Origin: Rheinheimera sediminis
GTDB lineage: Bacteria; Pseudomonadota; Gammaproteobacteria; Enterobacterales; Alteromonadaceae
Length of the DNA: 64,000 bases
Assembly: GCF_004005375.1 (NCBI RefSeq)
Contig: NZ_RZUF01000012.1
Span: 1 to 64,000 of the forward strand
Direction of reading: 5' to 3'
The notes under the pieces were generated by a model. That model did no database searches, was not told the origin of the DNA, and saw only the letters and a program-made list of their open reading frames with translations. Of this stretch, positions 17,717-26,155 are shown piece after piece (within the stretch, counting starts at the first letter, position 1; every line of letters begins with the position of its first letter). The position numbers were made by a program, and so were the translations under genes.

Positions 17717-17731
17717 GAATCAAGATAATAG

Positions 17732-18520
17732 TTAAGCTAAAAAAATCTCACCTTGCAAATAGAGTTTTGCCTGCCCCGAAACCAGCACTCTTTCACCTGC
17801 CAATTCACAGCGCAATACACCACCTCGTGCCGATGCCTGACAGGCCATTAACTGAGTTTTTCCAAGCTGTTCTGCCCAATAGGGAACTAAACCGGCATGA
17901 ATTGAACCTGTCACCGGATCTTCATCGCCGCCATTGGCAGGCCAGAAATAACGTGAAACAAAGTCATACTCTGTGCCAGGCGCTGTGGCCACCACATCAT
18001 AAGGCGCCAATTTTTTCAGTTCATGGCTGTTGGTTACTAGCTGCTTTACCTGCTCTTCATCGGTATAAATCGCAAAATAAGCCTGTGCACTTTGCAACAC
18101 CAAAGCCGGAGCTATAGATAATCCTGCCATCAGGGCATCTGGCGCTGTGACCGGGCTGGCAAGGCGCTGAGGGAAATCCATTTGGATCCAGCCATCAGTT
18201 TGTTGGCTCACCACTAAGTCACCTACCTTCAGGGTGCTGAAGCGAAGGGTGGTACTGTTGCTTTGAGCAAATAATACAAAAGCTGCAGCTAAGGTGGCAT
18301 GACCACAAAAATCAATTTCGGTGACAGGCGAAAACCAGCGGATCTGATAATGATCGTTCGCCAAAGGTAATACAAAGGCGGTTTCAGACAAGTTGTTTTC
18401 AGTGGCAATTTGCTGCATCAGTTCATCAGTTATAGTCTGCTGTAAAGGCACAACGGCGGCATAATTGCCTTTAAATAGCTGATCGGTAAAAGCATCTACC
18501 TGATAAATTGGAAGTTTCAT
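17732..18520 (-). CDS. PhzF-family isomerase/epimerase-like protein
   Basis: A protein of 262 residues from ATG 18520, which gives the family start IYQVDAFTDQLFKGNYAAV. A 75-codon open extension upstream overlaps the cytochrome b562 gene on the other strand and is rejected. The two-lobed DapF-like fold is indicated by FVLPLANDHYQIRWFSPVTEIDFCGHATLAAAF, in which the TEIDFCGHAT stretch carries the usual catalytic Glu region. Another conserved region is DEDPVTGSIHAGLVPYW. The physiological substrate is unknown; phenazine synthesis is not implied because no phz genes are nearby. Confidence 0.88.
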   Translation of the reverse strand: MKLPIYQVDAFTDQLFKGNYAAVVPLQQTITDELMQQIATENNLSETAFVLPLANDHYQIRWFSPVTEIDFCGHATLAAAFVLFAQSNSTTLRFSTLKVGDLVVSQQTDGWIQMDFPQRLASPVTAPDALMAGLSIAPALVLQSAQAYFAIYTDEEQVKQLVTNSHELKKLAPYDVVATAPGTEYDFVSRYFWPANGGDEDPVTGSIHAGLVPYWAEQLGKTQLMACQASARGGVLRCELAGERVLVSGQAKLYLQGEIFLA

Positions 18521-18626
18521 CGTTATAAGCTCAGTATCTTGTGGTAAGTGGCAGCATATCAGATCAGAAAAACCCGCTAGCAGGATATTTTGCTTATAAT
18601 ACCGCAGTATTTTTTGAGGATTTTTG

Positions 18627-19016
18627 ATGAAAGTAATAATTTCTGTAGTGATAACAGCTGTGTTGTTTTGTGGCTTTGCTTTTGCGAATGATGTGGATAT
18701 GGAAAAAACTATGAAGCAAATGGCGCTGAACTTTAAACAAGCCAAAGAAGCGCAGTCAGTGGAGCAGATGAGGCTGGCATTAGCCAGTTTTGAAACTCAA
18801 TTGCAGCAAGCGCAGCAAGGTAAATTTCAGGCAGACAAAGCAGAACTGTATCAGCAAGGTTTAAAAGAACTGGCTATTGAAGTGGACCAGGCTCAACTGT
18901 TGTTAGAACAGCAGAATTTGGACGGGGCGAAGCAGCACCTGGTGAAAATAGATGAGCTGCGGAAAAAGTATCATAAACATCGTAAACCCAGCTTCTGGCA
19001 ACTGATTTTTGGCTAA
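18627..19016 (+). CDS. Cytochrome b562-family periplasmic protein
   Basis: A 129-residue protein with a signal peptide cut near AFA-NDV. The mature part is a four-helix bundle that aligns without gaps at the N-terminus to E. coli cytochrome b562. Met29 (MKQM) and His116 (KKYHKHR) fall at the two haem-ligand positions. A GAGGA site lies seven bases before the ATG. It is divergent from the phzF-like gene. It probably carries electrons or buffers haem in the periplasm. The C-terminal tail (KPSFWQLIFG) is an extra over the E. coli protein. Confidence 0.75.
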   Translation: MKVIISVVITAVLFCGFAFANDVDMEKTMKQMALNFKQAKEAQSVEQMRLALASFETQLQQAQQGKFQADKAELYQQGLKELAIEVDQAQLLLEQQNLDGAKQHLVKIDELRKKYHKHRKPSFWQLIFG

Positions 19017-19049
19017 GTTCTTAAGCTCGATTTCATCGTAGAACTGGAG

Positions 19050-19071
19050 TATATTGCACACAATTCAATTG
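19050..19071 (+). promoter_or_regulatory. Candidate OhrR promoter and operator
   Basis: A -10-like TATATT (19050-19055) is followed by the palindrome CAATT-C-AATTG (19061-19071), 15 bases before the ohrR-like start. OhrR operators are typically ACAATT/AATTGT palindromes, so this fits autoregulation. Confidence 0.45.
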
Positions 19072-19085
19072 AGTCTGGCCATCTG

Positions 19086-19529
19086 ATGACGACAGAAAAC
19101 GACGATTATTTAGTACTGGAAAAACAGCTATGTTTTTCACTCTACAGCGCCAGCCACCGACTGGTGCGCAGTTACCGCTTATTGCTGGACCCTTTGGATC
19201 TGACCTATCCGCAGTATCTGGCCATGCTGGTGTTGTGGCAGCAACCTGAACTCAATGTCAAAGATTTAGGTGAAAAACTGCATCTGGACTCAGGCACTTT
19301 AACTCCTTTGTTAAAACGGCTGGAAAACAAAGGCTTCGTTAGCCGGAACCGTAGTCAGCAGGATGAACGTGTAGTGCATATTCGCCTGACTGAGCAGGGA
19401 CAGTTGTTAAAGGCTCAGGCCAGTCATATTCCAAAAACTATTTTTCAGCAATCTGGTTTAGCTTTAGAGCAGTTGCAGCAGTTGAAACAGAGTTGCGATC
19501 TATTATTTCAGCAACTCGAAGCCTTGTAA
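19086..19529 (+). CDS. ohrR: OhrR-type MarR-family regulator
   Basis: A 147-residue winged-helix repressor. The redox-sensing Cys sits at the canonical place near the N-terminus (EKQLCFSLYSASHRL), with LTYPQYLAMLVLW and the DNA-reading LGEKLHLDSGTLTPLLKRLE and DERVVHIRLTEQG wing. Organic hydroperoxides oxidise this Cys and release the DNA. The usual partner gene ohr is not adjacent; the next gene is a DUF1993 protein 72 bases on. Confidence 0.85.
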   Translation: MTTENDDYLVLEKQLCFSLYSASHRLVRSYRLLLDPLDLTYPQYLAMLVLWQQPELNVKDLGEKLHLDSGTLTPLLKRLENKGFVSRNRSQQDERVVHIRLTEQGQLLKAQASHIPKTIFQQSGLALEQLQQLKQSCDLLFQQLEAL

Positions 19530-19601
19530 TAGGTTTTCGCATCCCCATTTCAATCCTCAGATCCTTGCAAAGGGCAGGATGGTTTGAATGAGGCAAAAAG
19601 C

Positions 19602-20111
19602 ATGAGTTTATCTTTCTACAGCGCGTCAGTTCCGGTCTTTAAGCAGTTCCTCACCAGTTTAAAAGATTTATTGGCTAAAGCTGAAAAATTCAGCCAGCAA
19701 AAAGAGCTGGCCGATGCGGTATTGCTACAATCGCGTTTATACCCTGATATGTTTCCGCTGCTGCGTCAGGTACAAATTGCCGCTGATTTTGCTAAAAGTG
19801 TACCGGCCCGGTTAGCTGGCGTTGAAGTGCCTGCTTATGAAGACAGCGAGCAGACTTTTGCTGAGCTGCAGCAACGTCTGGATAAAACTCTGGCTTTTCT
19901 TGATACTTTAAGTGCAGAGCAATTTGCCAATGCTGCAGAAAAAGAAATTGTATTGCGCGCTGGTACACCCAAAGAAAAACGTTTTACCGGTACCCAGTAT
20001 TTAGCTCAATACGGTTTGCCACAGTTTTATTTCCACGTCACCACCAGTTACGCTTTATTGCGTCACAATGGTGTTGAAGTAGGTAAAAAAGACTATATGG
20101 GTCAAATTTAG
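19602..20111 (+). CDS. DUF1993-family protein
   Basis: A 169-residue helical protein from ATG 19602 (GAGG site eight bases upstream; a TTG six codons earlier is an alternative). Family features are the N-terminal SLSFYSASVPVFKQFLTSL, SRLYPDMFPLLRQVQIAADFAK, and the C-terminal YLAQYGLPQFYFHVTTSYALLRHNGV. It belongs to a DinB-like superfamily whose members bind metal or thiols in some cases. The role is unknown. The position after ohrR hints at oxidative-stress control, which is inference. Confidence 0.8.
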   Translation: MSLSFYSASVPVFKQFLTSLKDLLAKAEKFSQQKELADAVLLQSRLYPDMFPLLRQVQIAADFAKSVPARLAGVEVPAYEDSEQTFAELQQRLDKTLAFLDTLSAEQFANAAEKEIVLRAGTPKEKRFTGTQYLAQYGLPQFYFHVTTSYALLRHNGVEVGKKDYMGQI

Positions 20112-20121
20112 GCGATGCGGT

Positions 20122-20140
20122 GGCGGGTCTAGTGCCCGCC
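20122..20140. repeat. REP-like GC hairpin after the DUF1993 gene
   Basis: Stem GGCGGG / CCCGCC with a TCTAGTG loop, followed by CGTTTT. It is the single-hairpin form of the family seen at 23757-23839 and 38966-38989, and may also end transcription. Confidence 0.55.
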
Positions 20141-20215
20141 CGTTTTGCGTTCAATACTGCTGAAGCTGAAGGTTTGAAGCGAACAAAGTTGAAGTTTAAA
20201 TACGACCAGTAGTGA

Positions 20216-21001
20216 TCATTCGAATTTTAAAATACCCTCTACAGCTTGTGTATTGATGTTGTGATACTGTTTTAAAATCATCTGCCATTTTTCAGCAATA
20301 AAGTGCTGCTGACCGCTTAGACGGAATCTTTCGGCAGCAGCTTTCCATTTCTGCATCAGTTTTGGATCTGTGCCTGGCTTTGACATCAGCAAATAAACCT
20401 CAGATGTTTTGAGTGAATAGACTGTTTTTATGTCGTCATATTGCAGACCTTCTTCCCACAATAAATGCTGAATACCCTGACTTTCGTAGACTATTAAATC
20501 CAGTCGACCTGACTGTAATCGACGAATATTCTGCTGATGATTAACGGAGGGATGCAAATTGTCAAAGTTCTGCTCTGTTAACCATTCTTCCCTGATATCC
20601 CCTCTGACCACACCTATAGAGTTTACCAAACGCAATTGGTCCAGGGTTTCAATATGCATTGAGCTTGAACGCATAGCGTATGCAGACCAGGTTTTTTCAA
20701 TGAGTTTGTTAATCCAGTAAAACTCAGTTTCTCTTTTATCTGTTCTTGAGAAGCTGAAGAGCAACACATTAGGTTCAGTGCGGGCAATATGAATTGCACG
20801 AGCTTCCGGCATGACCTCTATTTTAGTTTTGTCATTCAGACTGGCCTGAATTGCCTTAACTACGTCCACAGAAAAACCAGTCAATTGGCCATGGCTATCC
20901 AGATAACTGGCCGGCGGCTCTATGATAGTGATGATGCGCAAGCCCTGAGATTGAGCCGAGAAACTGAGAAGAATAAAAAGAACTCCGGCAATAAACTGCA
21001 T
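20216..21001 (-). CDS. Periplasmic solute-binding protein, family 3
   Basis: A 261-residue exported protein with a signal peptide (cleavage near SAQSQ) and the amino-acid-binding-protein fold: LRIITIIEPPASYLDSHGQLTGFSVDVVKAI at the start, a central VVRGDIREEWL and C-terminal ISKPGTD-like region. No ABC permease or ATPase lies nearby, so it may be an orphan sensor-like binding protein, as is common in this lineage. The start is ATG 21001; a GTG two codons upstream is possible. The ligand is unknown. Confidence 0.82.
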   Translation of the reverse strand: MQFIAGVLFILLSFSAQSQGLRIITIIEPPASYLDSHGQLTGFSVDVVKAIQASLNDKTKIEVMPEARAIHIARTEPNVLLFSFSRTDKRETEFYWINKLIEKTWSAYAMRSSSMHIETLDQLRLVNSIGVVRGDIREEWLTEQNFDNLHPSVNHQQNIRRLQSGRLDLIVYESQGIQHLLWEEGLQYDDIKTVYSLKTSEVYLLMSKPGTDPKLMQKWKAAAERFRLSGQQHFIAEKWQMILKQYHNINTQAVEGILKFE

Positions 21002-21078
21002 AATCACTTTGCTCGAATCATAAAAAACTCGTCTAGGTATAGCTAGATTTCATTCACTTGACAACAGGCCAGGTCGGG

Positions 21079-21984
21079 TTATTTCAGCCTGAACATTAGT
21101 TTTAACTTCGTGGCTGGCAGTAAAATAACTAAATTTCCCAAAGCCACAATGCAAACACCAATAAGTGCAAACCAGCTCCAGTGATAGTTTTCAAAAACGG
21201 TCGATATGCACAATGCTACTATCGGAAAAAGCACCATAGTGTAGGCTGCTTTGGCTGGTCCAATACGTCCGACTAGCGTCAGATAAGCGCCAAAAGCCAA
21301 TACTGAGCCAAATAATGATAAATACAACAAGGACAGATTAAAACTGAGACTAGTTTCCAATACCGGCATAATGCCTTGTGTTAAAGCTAATAAGGCCATA
21401 ATGCCAGCGCCATAAGCCATACCAAAGACATTGCTTTGGACCACGGGCAGGTGCTGTTGTTGGTTTTTAGAGGACAACATATTGCCCAGTGAGGCGATGT
21501 AGGTACCTGCAATACTCAGGATCAGCCCCCAAAAAGCAGAGCTATTATTTTCTAGTCCTGCCAGTTCAGGCCAAAACACAAAAGTAATGCCAAGAACGCC
21601 TAATAGGGCTCCAAGTAAGGTTTTCACCTCAATAGCCCGACCAAAAAACAAGGCACCGTTGAGGATGTTCATCAGCACTATACTGGAAAACACTACTGCA
21701 ATAAGTCCGCTAGTGAGATTAGAGGTAGCGATATAGATCAGCAAATAATTCAGGCAAAATAGAAACAAACCTTGCAGTACCATCCAGCCGTGTTGGCGGA
21801 GAGTAAAACGCAGTGGTAATTTCCGCCACAAACACCAGAGCCAAAGCAGCAGAGCTGCCAGGCCAAAACGATAGGCGATAGACCATATCTCTGGTACATC
21901 GCCAAGCTGAAACTTAATAGCAAAAAAAGTTGAACCCCAGATCAGCACTGTAGCCAGATACAAGGTAATGGAATGGGTAAGCAT
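21079..21984 (-). CDS. EamA-family (DMT) transporter
   Basis: A 301-residue integral membrane protein with about ten hydrophobic helices in two EamA repeats. WGSTFFAIKFQLGDVP opens the first repeat and WGLILSIAGTYIASLGNML opens the second. Family members export amino acids or metabolites. The substrate is unknown. It stands alone, followed downstream by the solute-binding protein gene in the same direction. Confidence 0.9.
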   Translation of the reverse strand: MLTHSITLYLATVLIWGSTFFAIKFQLGDVPEIWSIAYRFGLAALLLWLWCLWRKLPLRFTLRQHGWMVLQGLFLFCLNYLLIYIATSNLTSGLIAVVFSSIVLMNILNGALFFGRAIEVKTLLGALLGVLGITFVFWPELAGLENNSSAFWGLILSIAGTYIASLGNMLSSKNQQQHLPVVQSNVFGMAYGAGIMALLALTQGIMPVLETSLSFNLSLLYLSLFGSVLAFGAYLTLVGRIGPAKAAYTMVLFPIVALCISTVFENYHWSWFALIGVCIVALGNLVILLPATKLKLMFRLK

Positions 21985-22022
21985 ACTGCCTCTACGATCA
22001 CTGCCTGGTGCAAAAAGATGGA

Positions 22023-22211
22023 TTAAAGTCTGTGCGTATCGGGCTCACCATCGCGTTGTGCTTTATTCTGAAAGTCACGCTGTACTATGGTGAGTGCGGA
22101 CAGCACAGTATTGACTGGCAGATCCTGTTGCTCAAGCAACAGGATCAGGTCCACAGCTAATTGCACCTCAAGCGCTGCTTCCGATAAAGCCGGTATCTCA
22201 GTTTTTGTCAC
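22023..22211 (-). CDS. rsmS: RsmS/YbaM-like small regulator (DUF2496)
   Basis: A 62-residue protein whose core EVQLAVDLILLLEQQDLPVN and AL-x-IVQRDF closely match E. coli YbaM, renamed RsmS for its role in Rsm-dependent control in enterobacteria. Its start overlaps the end of the ComFB-like gene by 14 bases, so the two are translationally coupled. In enterobacteria ybaM sits beside priC; here priC is 2.5 kb away. The role in this organism is inferred. Confidence 0.7.
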   Translation of the reverse strand: MTKTEIPALSEAALEVQLAVDLILLLEQQDLPVNTVLSALTIVQRDFQNKAQRDGEPDTHRL

Positions 22212-22467
22212 GTTGAGTGTCTAAGAAATCTTTGGCTTTTTTCACGGCTTCGCGCACTTTCATCAGCATTTCAAAACGCTCTGTTTGTGGCAGATAGAAT
22301 GCCATATCCACTTCATAACGAATGTATTTGGACGGCAACTGATTCAGAACTATGCAGCACAAGTCAGCCAGATATTCATTGTCGTGATTCTGGTCTAAAC
22401 GCAACTCAACTAAATGGTCCAACAGAAGTTTTTCATAATAGTTATGAATATCGTTATCTAACTTCAT
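22198..22467 (-). CDS. ComFB-family small protein
   Basis: An 89-residue soluble protein with the ComFB signature: NYYEKLLLDHLVELR, LADLCCIVLNQLPSKYI and VDMAFYLP. ComFB was named from the Bacillus late-competence operon; some cyanobacterial homologues bind cyclic di-nucleotides. The Cys pair in ADLCC is kept, though the four-Cys zinc site of other members is not obvious. It is the first gene of a two-gene operon with rsmS. The function here is unknown. Confidence 0.68.
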   Translation of the reverse strand: MKLDNDIHNYYEKLLLDHLVELRLDQNHDNEYLADLCCIVLNQLPSKYIRYEVDMAFYLPQTERFEMLMKVREAVKKAKDFLDTQRDKN

Positions 22468-22650
22468 CTGTTACTCCTTGTGTGCCTGAACTTTATGCTC
22501 CGGCCTTTTAATAGCGTACTAATAGCGCACTGATACTGAAGCTAAGCATAATCAGTTCGGTTATAAAACGCTACCAGCAGATGTTAACTTCAGGTCTGCC
22601 TGTTAGAATAGCGCGGTCAAAACAACAGGCTCAGGCCTAAGATTAAAAAA

Positions 22651-23754
22651 ATGCAAAAGAATACAACCCCTTGTTACTACGGTGACTATCTACAACTGGA
22701 CAAAATTTTAACAGCCCAGGCGCCTGAAAGCGCAAAGTATGCCAACGAAGCCCATGATGAAACCTTGTTTATCGTGGTGCATCAGGTCTATGAGTTATGG
22801 TTTAAACAAGTGCTGCATGAACTGAAAGCTGTGCTTGCTGTGTTTGCCGCAGATGAAGTCAAAGACCAGCAACTGACAGGTGTGGTACACAAACTCAAAC
22901 GGGTTATTACCATTCAGCAGCTGATGAACCAGCAAATAGGTGTGATGGAAACCATGACGCCTCAGGATTTTATGTCCTTTCGCGACTATCTGGTGCCAGC
23001 TTCCGGTTTTCAAAGTGTGCAATTTAAAATGCTGGAAATTGGGTTAGGGCTAAAGAGCGAATATCGCATCGATTTTGATAAAAACTCCTTTTACAGCAGG
23101 TTAAATGAAAAAGATCGGTTGTTTTTAGAAGCTTTGGAAACTCAGCCAAGTTTATTTGAGCAAGTGGAGAAATGGCTGGAACGTATGCCGTTTTTACAAT
23201 TTGGTGATTTCAGCTTCTGGCAGATGTACCAAAGCGCGACAGAAAACATGCTGGACGAAGACGAAAGCACTGTGGTGTCGATAGAGCAGATTGCAGAGCA
23301 TGAACGCGACATGCAACTGAAAGAAATCACCAATACCAGAGCTAAGTTTGCCGCTTTGCTGGATAAAGACAAATACGCTGAACTTCAACAACAAGGTAGT
23401 TTCCGCTTAAGTCAGCGCGCCATGCTGGCGGCCTTGTTTATTACCTTGTATCAGGAAGAGCCAGTATTTAACCTGCCATTTCAGGTATTAACCTGTCTGA
23501 CAGAAATCGATGAGAATATGACGATATGGCGCTATAAACACGCCATGATGGTGCAACGTATGCTGGGAACTAAAATTGGCACTGGTGGTTCCTCTGGCCA
23601 TGATTATTTAAAACGTACCACGGAAAAGAATCGTATTTTTACCGATTTATTCCATATGGCCACTTTTTTACTGCCAAAATCGGATTTACCTGAATTGCCT
23701 TTGGCCGTGCGTAAACAGCTGGGGTTTTATTTCGCAGGTGCTCAGCAAGTCTAA
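22651..23754 (+). CDS. kynA: Tryptophan 2,3-dioxygenase
   Basis: A haem enzyme of 367 residues that opens the indole ring of L-tryptophan to N-formylkynurenine. YYGDYLQLDKIL opens the domain, FIVVHQVYELWFKQ holds the distal His and substrate-contact residues, WRYKHAMMVQRMLG holds the probable axial haem His, and IGTGGSSGHDYLKRT is the substrate loop. No other kynurenine-pathway gene is adjacent. It is followed by a REPIN-like repeat rather than a normal terminator. Confidence 0.95.
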   Translation: MQKNTTPCYYGDYLQLDKILTAQAPESAKYANEAHDETLFIVVHQVYELWFKQVLHELKAVLAVFAADEVKDQQLTGVVHKLKRVITIQQLMNQQIGVMETMTPQDFMSFRDYLVPASGFQSVQFKMLEIGLGLKSEYRIDFDKNSFYSRLNEKDRLFLEALETQPSLFEQVEKWLERMPFLQFGDFSFWQMYQSATENMLDEDESTVVSIEQIAEHERDMQLKEITNTRAKFAALLDKDKYAELQQQGSFRLSQRAMLAALFITLYQEEPVFNLPFQVLTCLTEIDENMTIWRYKHAMMVQRMLGTKIGTGGSSGHDYLKRTTEKNRIFTDLFHMATFLLPKSDLPELPLAVRKQLGFYFAGAQQV

Positions 23755-23756
23755 AT

Positions 23757-23839
23757 TGTAGGGGCGGGTCTTGTACCCGCCCGTCAATGGATATCGCGGT
23801 GCCCTTTGGCGGGCCGGGACAAGCCGCGGCCCCTACAAC
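23757..23839. repeat. REPIN-like pair of inverted GTAGGGGCG hairpins
   Basis: The left half GTAGGGGCGGGT...ACCCGCCC (from 23758) and the right half, ending in GGCCCCTAC (to 23837), are the same module in opposite orientation, separated by about 25 bases. This is the layout of a REPIN. It lies between converging kynA and the HDAC-like gene. Confidence 0.7.
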
Positions 23840-23854
23840 CTGCCCTTCTCAAAT

Positions 23855-24814
23855 TCAAGTACGAAGGGCATGAAACCAGCTGTTTGTATTTGGTAATGAT
23901 ACACCGCTGATTTTAAAGGCTGCGTAAAACAGCTGCAGATGAATTTGTGTTAATGAATCAATATCACGCTGATAACCCCCGCCAATGACAGCCGCTACCG
24001 GAATACCGCGTTTGTGACATTCGCTTAATACATACCAATCCCGCTCTGCCACTCCTGCTGTGCTGATATGCAAAAGCCCCAAATTATCCTGTTGATGAAT
24101 ATCAATACCCGCATCATAAATCACTAAATCCGGCTGATGGATGCATAACAAATAATCCAGACTTTGTCTGACCGCTACCAGATACTCTTCATCTGTACAG
24201 GCTGTCGGTAAACCTAAATCCCAGCTGGACTGTTGTTTACGAGCCGGAAAATTTTTTTCGCCATGCAAAGAGGCGGTAACTACAGCGTGTTCATCAGTAA
24301 AAATAGCGGCTGTGCCATCGCCTTGATGCACATCACAATCAAAGATCAGCACCTTCTCCACACCTTGCGTGAGGGCATAGCGTGCTGCCACTGCTAAATC
24401 ATTAAATAAGCAAAAGCCACTGCCTTCACCTGCAAACGCATGGTGATAACCGCCACTTAAATGCAAAGCTAAACCTTGTTGTAACGCAAGCTGAACTGTT
24501 TGCACTGTACCACCTACCGAAGTTAAAGAACGGGTGACTAATTGCTCTGACCAGGGAAAACCTATACGACGCATAGCTTTGGCATCCAGTTGACCAGAGA
24601 TAAGCTGCTCTGCATAGAAAGTTTGATGTACTGATAATAACAGCTCTGTGCTGACGATTTCAGAGCATGTAAACTGATTAGCTGGCACACCCAGTTCCAA
24701 TAAAGCCTGATACAAAGCCTGATATTTACCTATGGGATATCGATGTTTAAAAGGCAGTTCAAGCTGGCTATAAATAGGGTGATAAATTAACCCCGGCGGT
24801 TTTGTTCGGACCAC
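23855..24814 (-). CDS. Histone-deacetylase-family hydrolase
   Basis: A zinc-dependent deacetylase-like protein of 319 residues from GTG 24814, which has an AGAGG site upstream and opens close to the family start GLIYHPIYSQLELP. The frame extends to a TTG at 24853. Metal and catalytic residues are visible: HLSGGYHHAF (His pair), GFCLFNDLAVAA, FDCDVHQGDGTA (Asp-x-His zinc ligands) and YDAGIDIH (second zinc Asp). Bacterial members act on acetylated small molecules, polyamines or proteins. It overlaps the priC gene end by 28 bases, giving a coupled operon. The substrate is unknown. Confidence 0.88.
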   Translation of the reverse strand: MVRTKPPGLIYHPIYSQLELPFKHRYPIGKYQALYQALLELGVPANQFTCSEIVSTELLLSVHQTFYAEQLISGQLDAKAMRRIGFPWSEQLVTRSLTSVGGTVQTVQLALQQGLALHLSGGYHHAFAGEGSGFCLFNDLAVAARYALTQGVEKVLIFDCDVHQGDGTAAIFTDEHAVVTASLHGEKNFPARKQQSSWDLGLPTACTDEEYLVAVRQSLDYLLCIHQPDLVIYDAGIDIHQQDNLGLLHISTAGVAERDWYVLSECHKRGIPVAAVIGGGYQRDIDSLTQIHLQLFYAAFKISGVSLPNTNSWFHALRT

Positions 24815-25377
24815 TGAATTTCTACCTCTAATTCGCTGATGGCTTTGCGACAACGGCCTAACCGGGCGTGAATGGCCAATACTCTGTCGGCACTGGTGTC
24901 CTTAGAACCGCCTGATAACTGACGTTGCTCAAGCTCCAGCATATCCAATAAACGCCTCTCAAAGCCCTGATATTCTGACAGCTGTTGATAGAGCTGCTGA
25001 GTTGAACGGCGCAATTGACCTACCATGGCCTGAGCTTGTTCTGAGGCATTTGCTGAAGCAGGACGTTTTTTTGTTTTACCAGGTAAATACCGCAAATCTT
25101 TAGTTTGAAAAGCCCGGCTTAACGCCTGGATCTGTTCGCTAAGCTTAGCTGCCAGCGCCTGGGCTGAGCTGGTACGCTGCTCTGTGCTTGCTTTGAGGCG
25201 TTTGAGCATCACCTCGGCTTCTAGGACATAATCGGTTAAAAAAGGTGAGTGAGACTGAAACAAGGCACTATCAAACCAGGCTTTTTGCTGCCAGCTGCTT
25301 TGTTTACCATCTATGGCTTTGGCTTGTTGAGTCAACTGTTTCAGTTGTTGTTCAAGCGCGGCCAATAAGTCTTTCAT
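24787..25377 (-). CDS. priC: Primosomal replication protein PriC
   Basis: A 196-residue helical protein from ATG 25377, which overlaps the tauE stop in an ATGA and has a GGAG site. Open codons upstream lie inside the tauE gene. The C-terminal part carries the recognisable QGFERRLLDMLE and ARLGRCRKAISELEVEIQ motifs of PriC, which loads DnaB onto stalled forks by a PriA-independent route. It is longer in the middle than the E. coli protein. It is part of the dinG-like/tauE/priC/HDAC minus-strand run. Confidence 0.75.
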   Translation of the reverse strand: MKDLLAALEQQLKQLTQQAKAIDGKQSSWQQKAWFDSALFQSHSPFLTDYVLEAEVMLKRLKASTEQRTSSAQALAAKLSEQIQALSRAFQTKDLRYLPGKTKKRPASANASEQAQAMVGQLRRSTQQLYQQLSEYQGFERRLLDMLELEQRQLSGGSKDTSADRVLAIHARLGRCRKAISELEVEIQWSEQNRRG

Positions 25378-26153
25378 CCGTTGCTCCAGGCTTGCCATAA
25401 CAAGCGGGCGGTAATAGCTAATACCATAGTTAAAAATAGTGGCCGGATAAACTTGCTGCCAAAACGAATGGCTGAACGGGCACCAAAATAGGATCCGAGC
25501 ATTAAACAAGCGCCCATAGCCAAACCCAGTGCCCAGTAAATATGACCCAACCAGGCAAAAGTCACCAGCGCAAAAACATTACTAACGCAGTTCATCGAAC
25601 GAGCCACGCCGCTGGTCAGCAGTAAGTTGATTTTATACAGTGCCATGGTCGACACCATCCAGAAGGAACCGGTCCCCGGGCCTGCTAAGCCATCATAAAA
25701 ACCTAAGCTAAAACCTTGTGTTCTTTGTAGCCAGAAATGCTTGGGAGTTTGCTTTGGTAAGGTCATATGATCGTCTGGCTGCATTTTGACCAGCAGGCTA
25801 TACAAAGCTGCGACCACAATAAAAAATGGGATAATACGTTCTAACCATTCTTTACTGATCAAATCCACCACTAAAGTGCCACATATAGCGCCAATAGCGG
25901 TGAATATAAGCGCAGTGCGCCAATAGGCGGGATCAAACAGTTTTCGTCTGTAATAGGTCACTGAAGCGGTAATGGAACCGAAAGTTGCGGCTAGTTTGTT
26001 AGTGCCTAACACCAGATGAGGCGGTAAACCAGCGGTTAAAAGTGCAGGTACAGTCAACAAGCCACCCCCTCCAGCTACTGCATCGATAAAACCAGCCACT
26101 AAAGCAACAGCACACAAAGCGGCGACTACCCAGAGGTCTAAAGCTAATTCCAT
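25374..26153 (-). CDS. TauE/SafE (TSUP) family membrane exporter
   Basis: A 259-residue membrane protein with seven to eight hydrophobic helices. The family start FIDAVAGGGGLLTVPALL is followed by LGTNKLAATFGS and a second half with GPGTGSFW. TSUP proteins export sulfite, sulfoacetate or other organic anions. The start is two bases after the helicase gene stop and its end overlaps priC, so the three genes are one operon. The substrate is unknown. Confidence 0.9.
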   Translation of the reverse strand: MELALDLWVVAALCAVALVAGFIDAVAGGGGLLTVPALLTAGLPPHLVLGTNKLAATFGSITASVTYYRRKLFDPAYWRTALIFTAIGAICGTLVVDLISKEWLERIIPFFIVVAALYSLLVKMQPDDHMTLPKQTPKHFWLQRTQGFSLGFYDGLAGPGTGSFWMVSTMALYKINLLLTSGVARSMNCVSNVFALVTFAWLGHIYWALGLAMGACLMLGSYFGARSAIRFGSKFIRPLFLTMVLAITARLLWQAWSNG

Positions 26154-26155
26154 CT

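Noticed and set aside
18521-18745. N-terminal extension of the phzF-like gene
   Set aside because: Overlaps the cytochrome b562 gene on the other strand and precedes the conserved PhzF start.
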